DNA of 64,000 bases from an uncultured Peptococcaceae bacterium (lineage in GTDB: Bacteria; Bacillota; Peptococcia; Peptococcales; Peptococcaceae). Shown here one piece after another: positions 16,130 through 23,272 of the stretch. The stretch's first letter is position 1; the number at the start of each line of letters is the position of its first letter. The translations under genes and the position numbers were made by a program. The DNA is taken from positions 62,001-126,000 of the forward strand of contig CAMYDW010000001.1 in the NCBI GenBank assembly GCA_947254645.1. Direction: 5' to 3'. The notes under the pieces were generated by a model, which saw only the letters and a program-made list of their open reading frames with translations, searched no databases and had not been told where the DNA came from.

Positions 16130-17608
16130 ATGGCAGAAAAGAAGAAAAAAGACCTGTATGCTATTCATGTGTGCATTGGCTTTGCAATCACTGCATTGTT
16201 TTGGTTGATGCCAGCGATTGAACCAATCACACCCCTTGGTATGCGTTGTGTTGGTGCCTTTTTGGGCATGGTGTATATGTGGTCTACTGTTGACACACTC
16301 TGGCCAAGTTTATTAGGATTGTTCCTCTTTGGGATTTCCGGATTTGGTGGAGAAGGTGGCTTTAACGGCGTTTGGATGAATGCTGTTGGGGTCTACATGG
16401 TATTATTAACATTATTTGCAATGGTATTGTTTGGTGCAATGGATGAAGCTGGCGATACCAAATATATTGCAAAATGGTTTTTGACGAGAAAAGTCTTTAA
16501 GGGTCGTCCTTATGTCTTTATCGCTGTATTCTATTTGACCTGCTTTGTACTCTCTGCAGTGGTAACCCCTATCACAGAACTTATTATTTTATGGCCAATC
16601 GCTTTGAGCTTGATGGCGACAATGGGTGTTACAAGAGAAGATACTATTTGGAAATACTTCTTTGTTGGGATGTTCTTGGTGTCTACCTTGGCACAACCAC
16701 TTTTCCCATTCATGGGTGCACAGCTTATTCCTTATGCAGCCTTCCAAAGTATGACCAAAACAATGGGCAATCCAATGACCATTCCAATGTTGCCATATAT
16801 GTTGACCAATATTGTAATGACGACTTTGGTAATGGCAGTATTCCTTTTGGCAATCAAATTCATCTGGCGTGCAGATGTAACGAAGTTGAAAGCCATTGAC
16901 CCAGCACAAGTAGAAGCACAAATGCCACTACCTGCAATGAATCTTAAGCAAAAAGCGTATTTGGCAATGTTGCCTTCCTACTTGATCATGGTATTGGTAC
17001 CAAGCTTCCTTAAAAACAATCCTGTTTCTGATGCCTTGAATACCATTGGTGTTTTAGGGATCACCGTTGCATGGGTCATCTTGTTCTTGATGGTGCGCTT
17101 TGAAGGCAAGCCAATGCTCGACTTTAAAGAAGTGGCATACAAGCAATTTAACTGGGGCATTTTCTTCATGATTGCAGCAGCAGTATATGGGGCAAACAGC
17201 TTGTCCAACCCTACCACTGGTGTACCTGCATTCCTTATTCAAAGCTTGAAACCAATCTTAGGGGGCCGCAGTGAAATAGTATTTGTTGCCATTATGTTCA
17301 CCGTGGCACTGATTATCACCAACTTTGCAAACAATGCAGCAATGGCTGTTATTTTGATGCCAGTTGTATTGAACTTCTCAAACCAAATTGGTATCAATCC
17401 TATGCCTGTGGCAATGGGTGTTATCCTCATGGTATTCGTTGCAATGTTGACCCCTGCAGCATCTCCACACGCTGGTTTGATGCACGGGATGAAAACCATC
17501 TATACCACGAAAGAAATTCTCACCATCGGTTTCCCAATGTGTTTAGTAACCTTGTTGCTCTACATTTTTGTGGGTTACCCATTGGCAAAAATTTTACTCG
17601 GTGTTTAA
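16130..17608 (+). CDS. SLC13/DASS-type anion permease 2
   Basis: A 492-residue polytopic membrane protein, distinct in sequence from permease 1. After a short basic N-terminus it has about 12 hydrophobic segments; TNFANNAAMAVILMP near residue 400 resembles the second Asn-containing substrate loop of SLC13 carriers, and TPAASPHAGLMHGMK near 443 is conserved in this group. Expected cargo is a dicarboxylate, sulfate or related organic anion with sodium. AAAGGAG precedes the ATG. Its promoter shares the AGTCTGGACT palindrome with the AST gene, so the two are probably co-induced. The cargo could be a substrate of that metabolism; this is inference. Confidence 0.76.
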   Translation: MAEKKKKDLYAIHVCIGFAITALFWLMPAIEPITPLGMRCVGAFLGMVYMWSTVDTLWPSLLGLFLFGISGFGGEGGFNGVWMNAVGVYMVLLTLFAMVLFGAMDEAGDTKYIAKWFLTRKVFKGRPYVFIAVFYLTCFVLSAVVTPITELIILWPIALSLMATMGVTREDTIWKYFFVGMFLVSTLAQPLFPFMGAQLIPYAAFQSMTKTMGNPMTIPMLPYMLTNIVMTTLVMAVFLLAIKFIWRADVTKLKAIDPAQVEAQMPLPAMNLKQKAYLAMLPSYLIMVLVPSFLKNNPVSDALNTIGVLGITVAWVILFLMVRFEGKPMLDFKEVAYKQFNWGIFFMIAAAVYGANSLSNPTTGVPAFLIQSLKPILGGRSEIVFVAIMFTVALIITNFANNAAMAVILMPVVLNFSNQIGINPMPVAMGVILMVFVAMLTPAASPHAGLMHGMKTIYTTKEILTIGFPMCLVTLLLYIFVGYPLAKILLGV

Positions 17609-17610
17609 TA

Positions 17611-17652
17611 AAAAAAGAAACCAATGTCATTTGACATTGGTTTCTTTTTTTT
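17611..17652. terminator. Bidirectional terminator between SLC13 permease 2 and rib operon
   Basis: A long stem (about 17613-17629 with 17632-17648, core CCAATGTCA/TGACATTGG) is flanked by an A-run and a T-run. Confidence 0.9.
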
Positions 17653-18118
17653 ATGCCTTGAGGGAACGCATGAGATTGACCATTTCAATGGCACTGGTAG
17701 CTGTGTCAAAGCCTTTATTGCCTGCTTTGGTGCCTGCACGCTCAATGGCTTGCTCAATATTTTCGGTGGTAACAATGCCAAACATGACTGGTAAATTTTC
17801 TGCCAAAGAGATGTGGGCAATGCCCTTGGAGACTTCATTGCAAACGTAATCATAGTGGCTGGTTTGACCGCGAATGACTGCCCCTAAGCAGATGATGGCA
17901 TCGTATTTTTTGCTCTGTGCCATGGTAGAAGCCACAAGTGGAATTTCAAAAGCCCCAGGCACCCAGCTCAGATGAATGTTTTCATCATCCACGCCGTGTC
18001 GATGGAGGGCATCGCACGCCCCTGAGATGAGCTTAGAGGTGATAAATTCATTGAAGCGAGAGGCCACAATGCCGATGGTGATATTTTCTGCAACGAGTTG
18101 TCCTTGGAATGTTTTCAT
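17651..18118 (-). CDS. ribH: 6,7-dimethyl-8-ribityllumazine synthase
   Basis: A 155-residue subunit of the icosahedral lumazine synthase, which condenses 3,4-dihydroxy-2-butanone 4-phosphate with the ribitylamino-pyrimidine. Family motifs are visible: RFNEFITSKL near residue 20, WVPGAFEIP near 51, CLGAVIRGQTSHYDYVCNE near 76, and PVMFGIVTTE near 107 with the following EQAIERAGTKAGNKG. It is the last gene of the operon ribD-ribE-ribBA-ribH, 15 bases after ribBA, and is controlled by the upstream FMN riboswitch. Confidence 0.97.
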   Translation of the reverse strand: MKTFQGQLVAENITIGIVASRFNEFITSKLISGACDALHRHGVDDENIHLSWVPGAFEIPLVASTMAQSKKYDAIICLGAVIRGQTSHYDYVCNEVSKGIAHISLAENLPVMFGIVTTENIEQAIERAGTKAGNKGFDTATSAIEMVNLMRSLKA

Positions 18119-18133
18119 GGTAATAATCTCCTT

Positions 18134-19330
18134 TTAATTTAAAATATGGTTCATGCGATCGCGCTTGGTATCCATATAGCGCTGGTTTTCAGGGTGTGTT
18201 GGCAACTGAATAGGAAGGCGCTCTACAATGTCTAAGCCAAAGCCAGAAAGCTGATAAATTTTATCTGGATTGTTGGTGAGGAGGCGCAAGGTCTTTGCCC
18301 CTAAATCTCGTAGAATTTGGGCGCCAATATAGTATTCTCTCATGTCGGCTGGGAATCCGAGGGCCAGATTTGCCTCGAGGGTGTCCATGCCTTGGTCTTG
18401 AAGGGCATAGGCCTTGAGCTTGTTAATTAAACCAATGCCACGGCCTTCCTGGCGCATATAGAGGATGATGCCACGGCCTTCTGCTTCTACCTGCGCCATT
18501 GCAGTGGCAAGCTGTTCGCCACAATCACAACGTAGAGAGGCGAAGGCGTCGCCAGTGAGGCACTCAGAGTGAACACGACACAGCACGTTTTCTCCATCGC
18601 CAATATCCCCCTTTACCAAGGCAACATGGTGCTCGTTGTTGAGGAGATTCACATAGCCATAGGCGGTGAAGTGGCCATGCTTGGTAGGCATATCCGCGAT
18701 GGCTTCACAACGCACCAGCTTATCATAGCGTTTTCGATATTCTTGGAGGGCGGCAATGGAAATAATTTTGAGCTGGTATTTTTCCGCCAATGCCACCAGG
18801 CCTTTGGTGCGTAGCATGGTACCATCTTCTGCCATGATTTCACAGCAAAGCCCACATTCGTCAAGTCCTGCCAAACGCATCAAATCGACAGTGGCTTCGG
18901 TATGGCCATTGCGTACCAACACGCCCCCTTGGCGTGCGCGTAAGGGAAACATATGGCCAGGTCGGCGGAAGTCGCTTGCAGTGGCATTGGGATTGATACA
19001 TTCACGGGCGGTGAGGCCACGCTCTTCGGCAGAAATACCTGTGGTGGTATTGATGTGGTCGATGGAAACAGTGAAGGCGGTTTCGTGATTATCGGTGTTG
19101 TTGGTGACCATTTGTGCCAAGCCTAAGCGTTGACAGAGGGCGTCGCTCATCGGCATACAGATGAGTCCTTTGCCGATGCTTGCCATAAAATTCACATTTT
19201 CAGTGGTGGCAAATTCAGCGGCACAAATCAAATCCCCCTCGTTTTCTCTATCCTCATCATCGGTGACAATGATGAGCTCTCCTTGGCGCAATGCTTCTAA
19301 TGCTTCTTCGATGGTGTTGAATGTGTACAT
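18134..19330 (-). CDS. ribBA: Bifunctional 3,4-DHBP synthase / GTP cyclohydrolase II
   Basis: A 398-residue fusion supplying both riboflavin precursors. Residues 1-200 are the RibB domain, with DDEDRENEGDL near residue 23 (acidic metal site) and RRPGHMFPLRA near 121. Residues 205-398 are the RibA domain, with the zinc cysteines in HSECLTGDAFASLRCDCGEQ near 254 and RQEGRGIGL near 294. It lies 11 bases after ribE and 15 before ribH and is part of the FMN-riboswitch operon. Length is normal for the fusion and no key residue appears lost. Confidence 0.97.
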   Translation of the reverse strand: MYTFNTIEEALEALRQGELIIVTDDEDRENEGDLICAAEFATTENVNFMASIGKGLICMPMSDALCQRLGLAQMVTNNTDNHETAFTVSIDHINTTTGISAEERGLTARECINPNATASDFRRPGHMFPLRARQGGVLVRNGHTEATVDLMRLAGLDECGLCCEIMAEDGTMLRTKGLVALAEKYQLKIISIAALQEYRKRYDKLVRCEAIADMPTKHGHFTAYGYVNLLNNEHHVALVKGDIGDGENVLCRVHSECLTGDAFASLRCDCGEQLATAMAQVEAEGRGIILYMRQEGRGIGLINKLKAYALQDQGMDTLEANLALGFPADMREYYIGAQILRDLGAKTLRLLTNNPDKIYQLSGFGLDIVERLPIQLPTHPENQRYMDTKRDRMNHILN

Positions 19331-19341
19331 GATAATCCTCC

Positions 19342-19995
19342 TTAGAAACCGTTTTCTAGTAAAAATTCATAAGAGATTGTAGAGGGCGATTGCGCTTTGT
19401 CTGGGGTCGCATATTGCTGTAAGCGCTCGACATATTTGCCAATGCAATCGACTTCTAAATTAACCAGCATTCCTTGCTTGATGGTTGCAAGGGTGGTATT
19501 TGCGGCAGTGTGGGGAATGATGGAAACCGTGAAGGTGTCTTTGTCCAGGGCGGCGATGGTTAAGCTGATGCCGTCAATGGTGATGGCGCCTTTTAAAATG
19601 ATATAGCGTAATAAATGCTGAGGTGGCTTGATGGCAATGCGCCAAGCAATTTCATCCTTTGTGAGATCGACAACGGTGCCTGTATCATCAATATGGCCAC
19701 TGACAATATGCCCCCCAAAGCGCCGTTGTAGAGACATGGCACGCTCTAAATTCACTGCCGCCCCAATGCGCACCTGATGCAAAGCAGTGATTTGATAGGT
19801 CACTGGCATCACATCTACTGTAAAGCTGTTGCTGGTAAAAGCCGTGACCGTGAGACAGACCCCGTTTACTGCAATGCTATCGCCGAGATGAATGTCTTCG
19901 AGAATCTTCTGACAGCCAATGACAAGGGACCCAGAGTGGGCACTGATATTTTTGCTGATGAGGTGTCCTTTTTCTTCAATCAATCCTGTGAACAT
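19342..19995 (-). CDS. ribE: Riboflavin synthase, alpha chain
   Basis: A 217-residue enzyme that dismutates two lumazine molecules into riboflavin. It begins with the diagnostic MFTGLIEEKG and has two homologous lumazine-binding beta-barrel halves (residues 1-97 and 98-195). The first half has DSIAVNGVCLTV with the catalytic cysteine, and the second has GAITIDGISLTI. HIVSGHIDDTG near residue 96 joins them. The start overlaps the end of ribD by 16 bases, which suggests translational coupling. It is the second gene of the rib operon. Confidence 0.97.
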   Translation of the reverse strand: MFTGLIEEKGHLISKNISAHSGSLVIGCQKILEDIHLGDSIAVNGVCLTVTAFTSNSFTVDVMPVTYQITALHQVRIGAAVNLERAMSLQRRFGGHIVSGHIDDTGTVVDLTKDEIAWRIAIKPPQHLLRYIILKGAITIDGISLTIAALDKDTFTVSIIPHTAANTTLATIKQGMLVNLEVDCIGKYVERLQQYATPDKAQSPSTISYEFLLENGF

Positions 19996-21086
19996 GACAC
20001 TGTCACTCCTTTGATGAGTAAATCCTCTCCGAGAGGGTGGTAGCTGATTTCTGTCAAGGCCAAGGCCTGTGTTGCCAACTCAACACCTTGGCCTTTCACA
20101 GGGGTAGGGGCCTCGGTGCCACCGAAAAGCTTGGGTGCAAGATAGGCGTGTACCTCATGAATAAGCCCTTCATCCAGAAAACTGCCATGGATGGTGGCGC
20201 CTCCCTCAACGAGAACACTGTCGATATGGCGTGCCCCTAATGCTTTTACAAGCGCCTTTAAATCAAGGTGGCCATCTTCTTTGGCGGGCAGCACACAGAC
20301 CTCACAGCCTCTGTCAAGATAGGGCTGATGTTTGGCAGGGTCTTTCACAGTGGTGGCGATGAGCACTGGTGCGAGGTGGGTGGTTTGCACCAATTGGCTA
20401 TTGAGGGGGAGCAGTAGGTTGCTGTCGCAAATAATCCGGATTGGCTGATGGGCCTCTGGCAAACGTGCGGTCAGCAAGGGGTCGTCTGCTAAGACTGTGC
20501 CAATGCCAACTAAAATCCCAGCCACTCGGGCACGGGTCTGATGGGTGTGTGTGCGTGCCATTTCACCTGTAATCCATTTGGCATGCCCTGTTCTTGTGGC
20601 AATTTTGCCATCTAAGGTCATCGCATATTTGCTGATGATATAAGGGGTTTGATGGGTGATAAAATGAATGAAGGCAGCATTTTGTTGACGACAGGCTTTC
20701 TCACAAATACCTACAGTGACTTCAATGCCAGCGTCTTCAAGCTGAGCAATGCCCTTGCCAGCGACCAATGGATTGGGGTCTTTTATGCCGATGACAACGC
20801 GGGCAAGCTGTGCACCTATAATCGCTTCGGTGCAAGGGGGTGTTTTGCCAGTATGACAACAGGGTTCTAGTGTCACATACATGGTGGCGCCTTTGGGATT
20901 TTCTGTGGTATTGGCCAGTGCTTCACGTTCAGCGTGCAAGGCGCCAAATTTTGTATGGTAGCCTTCGCCAATGACTCGGCCATTTTTTACAATGACGGCC
21001 CCCACAAGGGGATTGGGATTGACATAGCCTGCGCCTTTTTCCGCAAGGGCGAGGGCGTGTTGCATCATTTTTTCATCTATTTGCAT
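19980..21086 (-). CDS. ribD: Bifunctional diaminohydroxyphosphoribosylaminopyrimidine deaminase / reductase
   Basis: A 368-residue enzyme for steps two and three of riboflavin synthesis. The N-terminal deaminase domain has the zinc site HAEREAL (near residue 49) and TLEPCCHTGKTPPC (near 72-85). The C-terminal reductase domain begins near residue 146 with YAMTLDGKIAT and has VEGGATIHGSFL near 285. The frame stays open upstream through the riboswitch, but the real start is ATG 21086, preceded by GGAGG and giving MQIDEKMMQHAL. It is the first gene of the operon. Transcription is gated by the FMN aptamer and terminator just upstream. Confidence 0.97.
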   Translation of the reverse strand: MQIDEKMMQHALALAEKGAGYVNPNPLVGAVIVKNGRVIGEGYHTKFGALHAEREALANTTENPKGATMYVTLEPCCHTGKTPPCTEAIIGAQLARVVIGIKDPNPLVAGKGIAQLEDAGIEVTVGICEKACRQQNAAFIHFITHQTPYIISKYAMTLDGKIATRTGHAKWITGEMARTHTHQTRARVAGILVGIGTVLADDPLLTARLPEAHQPIRIICDSNLLLPLNSQLVQTTHLAPVLIATTVKDPAKHQPYLDRGCEVCVLPAKEDGHLDLKALVKALGARHIDSVLVEGGATIHGSFLDEGLIHEVHAYLAPKLFGGTEAPTPVKGQGVELATQALALTEISYHPLGEDLLIKGVTVSCSQD

Positions 21087-21100
21087 GGAAACCTCCAAAT

Positions 21101-21130
21101 AAAAAAGCCTTGAAGAAGTCTCTTCAAGGC
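21101..21130 (-). terminator. Expression-platform terminator of FMN riboswitch
   Basis: Read on the minus strand, a 10-bp stem (21130-21121 with 21116-21107, GCCTTGAAGA/TCTTCAAGGC) is followed by six T. It lies between the FMN aptamer and the ribD ribosome binding site. Confidence 0.92.
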
Positions 21131-21213
21131 AACGGGAAAATAGATAGGTGCCAACAAAAAAACTCCGAAATGACAGAATCATTCCAGAGCTTTTGCATAC
21201 ACTTATCCTAATA

Positions 21214-21347
21214 CATCTTCTTCTATCCAGACTATACTGTTGGTTTTGGAATTTCACCAAATCCTGATTTGAACCTATGCCAAATCCTGCGCAAGTGCGC
21301 TCGCGGACTTTACCGCCAATCGGGAATCTCACCCTGCCCTGAAGATA
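21214..21347 (-). ncRNA. FMN riboswitch (RFN element)
   Basis: Minus strand, 5' to 3': the conserved RFN blocks are all present, namely ATCTTCAGGGCAGGGTGA, GGCGGTAAAGTCCGCGAGC, GGATTTGGTGAAATTCC and ACAGTATAGTCTGGATAGAA, ending in GAAGATG that pairs with the start. It is followed by an intrinsic terminator, so FMN binding is expected to stop transcription into ribD-ribE-ribBA-ribH. Confidence 0.97.
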
Positions 21348-21509
21348 CTATGAAATTGACTAAAGTATAATGAAAAAAAAGTGTGCCGTCAAGAGAGAAA
21401 TCTTCTTTCAAAAAATGATTTATGGTATACTGTTTAGTAAATAACCGTTTTTGCCTTTGTATAAATCAATAAATTATACTATGCTTTTTATCATGAAAGG
21501 ATGAGTGCG

Positions 21510-22133
21510 TTGTCAGAAAAAGAAAAGCTTCAACAGCTTGCATCTCAGATTCAGGCTTGTAAATGTGACCAGCCTTATTACTATGTAAGCTACTCCACAC
21601 GTGATGGTGAGAGTGTCTATCAGGATGTATTGGCCCTACAACAAGCTGGCAAAAATTTATGGATTGATGTCGATGTGAATTTCAATACGGGTGAAGGCTA
21701 TAACAGCACTATTTTCAATAGACTTGCAGATACCAATTGTCTTGGCATTTTGTTTTTTATGAGTGCTCAGTCGATGACCTCTGCGCAAAGCACCAAGGAA
21801 GTGGCTTTTGCCACCAGTCATCGTGTGCTTGATGGACGTGGCGAAGCATTGCCAATTTGCGTTGTTGCCCTTGAAGACATTGAGTTTGGAGATATTGAAA
21901 AGTGGGTGGAGGGCTCTCTGTATAGCCGCTACCGTGAAGAAAAATTGAGTGCCTTAGAAGCAGAACGTATCGAAAAATATCGTCATAAATATAATAATAA
22001 AGTCAACCAAGCAGTGACAAAATTTGATTTATCAGAGTGTATTTTAAAAGTGCTCAAAACCCAAGAAAAGGCATTTGTACCAATGCAGGACGGCGCTGAA
22101 AAAAGAGTAGAAAAAATACTGTCAAGCTTATAA
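21510..22133 (+). CDS. Orphan TIR-domain protein
   Basis: A 207-residue protein whose first 110 residues look like a bacterial TIR domain: PYYYVSYSTRDGESVYQDV (box 1 near residue 24), LWIDVDVNFNTGEGYNSTI (near 52-70), then LGILFFMSAQSMTSAQSTKE, where the final Glu aligns with the catalytic Glu of TIR NADases. The C-terminal 90 residues are charged and helical with no known domain. Immediate neighbours are the rib operon (opposite strand) and rplU; no defence partner is visible. TTG 21510 is preferred since GAAAGG is about nine bases upstream; ATG 21501 would abut that site. NAD cleavage is possible but unproven. Confidence 0.68.
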   Translation: MSEKEKLQQLASQIQACKCDQPYYYVSYSTRDGESVYQDVLALQQAGKNLWIDVDVNFNTGEGYNSTIFNRLADTNCLGILFFMSAQSMTSAQSTKEVAFATSHRVLDGRGEALPICVVALEDIEFGDIEKWVEGSLYSRYREEKLSALEAERIEKYRHKYNNKVNQAVTKFDLSECILKVLKTQEKAFVPMQDGAEKRVEKILSSL

Positions 22134-22164
22134 TTTCCTTGACGGCTCTATGATGCTCCTGTAT

Positions 22165-22270
22165 AATTAATATTCGGATGTGGGTTTATTCCCAGATCGA
22201 AACCGCATGTCGCTGGTTCCAAAAGACTTCGGTCACCTCGTGGCAGCGAGTATTCTCAGGGAGGTGTAAT
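22165..22270 (+). ncRNA. Ribosomal protein L21 leader
   Basis: The structured leader between the TIR gene and rplU has GC-rich hairpin segments (for example GTCACCTCGTGGCAGC) in an otherwise AT-rich area, and a position matching the L21 leader of Bacillota (Rfam L21_leader). It likely mediates feedback by a ribosomal protein. The exact fold was not computed. Confidence 0.6.
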
Positions 22271-22271
22271 C

Positions 22272-22583
22272 ATGTACGCTATTATTGAAACTGGTGGTAA
22301 ACAATACAAAGTTGAAGAAGGTATGACTTTAGATGTTGAACTTCTCCATGCTGAAGCTGGTGACGTTATCGACGTTGACGCTGTATTGATGTTAAACCAA
22401 GATGGTCAAGTAAAAGTTGGTAGCCCTTATGTAGAAGGCGCTAAAGTAAGCTTGAAAGTTGTTGAAAACGGCAAAGCACCAAAGATTGTTGTTTTCAAAT
22501 ACAAAGCTAAAAAGAACTATCGTCGTAAAAAAGGTCATCGTCAACCTTATACCCGCGTAACTGTTGAAAAGATTGTTGGCTAA
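22272..22583 (+). CDS. rplU: 50S ribosomal protein L21
   Basis: A 103-residue large-subunit protein. It has the standard MYAIIETGGKQYKVEEG start and the basic C-terminal KYKAKKNYRRKKGHRQPYT rRNA-binding segment near residues 76-94. GGGAGGTG lies upstream after a structured leader. Its stop overlaps the prp start by one base (TAATG), giving the conserved rplU-prp-rpmA operon. Codon use is typical of highly expressed genes. Confidence 0.98.
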   Translation: MYAIIETGGKQYKVEEGMTLDVELLHAEAGDVIDVDAVLMLNQDGQVKVGSPYVEGAKVSLKVVENGKAPKIVVFKYKAKKNYRRKKGHRQPYTRVTVEKIVG

Positions 22584-22912
22584 TGATTCATGTAGCCTTG
22601 TTTTATAGTGATAAGCACACATTGTGTGGCTACACCTTAGAGGGACATGCCGATTCGGCGCCACACGGTGAAGACATTGTATGTGCTGCTGCATCAACCT
22701 TGGCTATTGTGACTGAAAATAGCTTAGATATACAAGGAGTGCACTACGACGCCGAGATGGAAGAAGGTTATTTTAAGCTTTTTCTACAAGAGGCAAGGGA
22801 TGAGAAAGAAGTGGTTATTGCACAAGCTGTGCTAAAAACTTTGGAAATCGGTCTCTTGCAATTGGCAAAGAATTATCCGAAATTTATTGAGACAGACCAT
22901 GTTTTTGTTTGA
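22583..22912 (+). CDS. prp: Ribosomal-processing cysteine protease Prp (YsxB family)
   Basis: A 109-residue protease that removes the N-terminal extension of L27 before ribosome assembly in Bacillota. The catalytic His22 is in LEGHADSAPHGEDIVCAAAS, with Cys34 twelve residues later, the family spacing. It is translationally coupled to rplU and followed 12 bases later by rpmA, whose product carries the matching cleavage site. Length and position agree with the family. Function is transferred from the Staphylococcus aureus enzyme. Confidence 0.95.
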   Translation: MIHVALFYSDKHTLCGYTLEGHADSAPHGEDIVCAAASTLAIVTENSLDIQGVHYDAEMEEGYFKLFLQEARDEKEVVIAQAVLKTLEIGLLQLAKNYPKFIETDHVFV

Positions 22913-22924
22913 GGAGGTGGACAC

Positions 22925-23206
22925 ATGTTCACATTAGACTTACAATTATTTGCATCTAAAAAAGGGGTAGGTAGTACCAAGAATGGTCGTGACTCCCACT
23001 CCAAACGTTTGGGCGCTAAAAAAGGTGATGGCCAATCTGTAAAGGCTGGTAACATCTTGTATCGTCAAAGAGGCACCAAGATTCATCCAGGTGCTGGTGT
23101 AGGCAGAGGTGGCGATGACACCTTGTTTGCAATGATTGACGGTGTTGTACGTTATGAACGTAAAGGTAAAAATAGAACCCAAGTGAGCGTTTACGCTGCT
23201 GAATAA
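22925..23206 (+). CDS. rpmA: 50S ribosomal protein L27 with cleavable N-terminal extension
   Basis: A 93-residue large-subunit protein. It starts with MFTLDLQLFA before SKKGVGSTKNGRDS; the first ten residues match the Bacillota-specific extension removed by Prp, so mature L27 should start at Ser11. The rest (RLGAKKGDGQSVKAGNILYRQRGTKIHPG) is typical. GAGGAGGTGG precedes the ATG. It is the third gene of rplU-prp-rpmA and ends with a terminator at 23219-23246. Confidence 0.98.
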   Translation: MFTLDLQLFASKKGVGSTKNGRDSHSKRLGAKKGDGQSVKAGNILYRQRGTKIHPGAGVGRGGDDTLFAMIDGVVRYERKGKNRTQVSVYAAE

Positions 23207-23218
23207 GAGGTTTTAGTA

Positions 23219-23246
23219 GGGATGGCCGCTAGGTCATCCCTTTTTT
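23219..23246 (+). terminator. Terminator after rpmA
   Basis: A 9-bp stem with one G-U pair (GGGATGGCC, 23219-23227, with GGTCATCCC, 23232-23240) is followed by TTTTTT. Confidence 0.9.
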
Positions 23247-23272
23247 GCTATTTTTAAAGAAAGAGATGTGCA

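Noticed and set aside
21220..21240. TAGTCTGGAT in the FMN riboswitch, similar to the AGTCTGGACT palindrome
   Set aside because: It is a conserved part of every RFN element and not palindromic, so it is unrelated to the Crp/Fnr-type sites.
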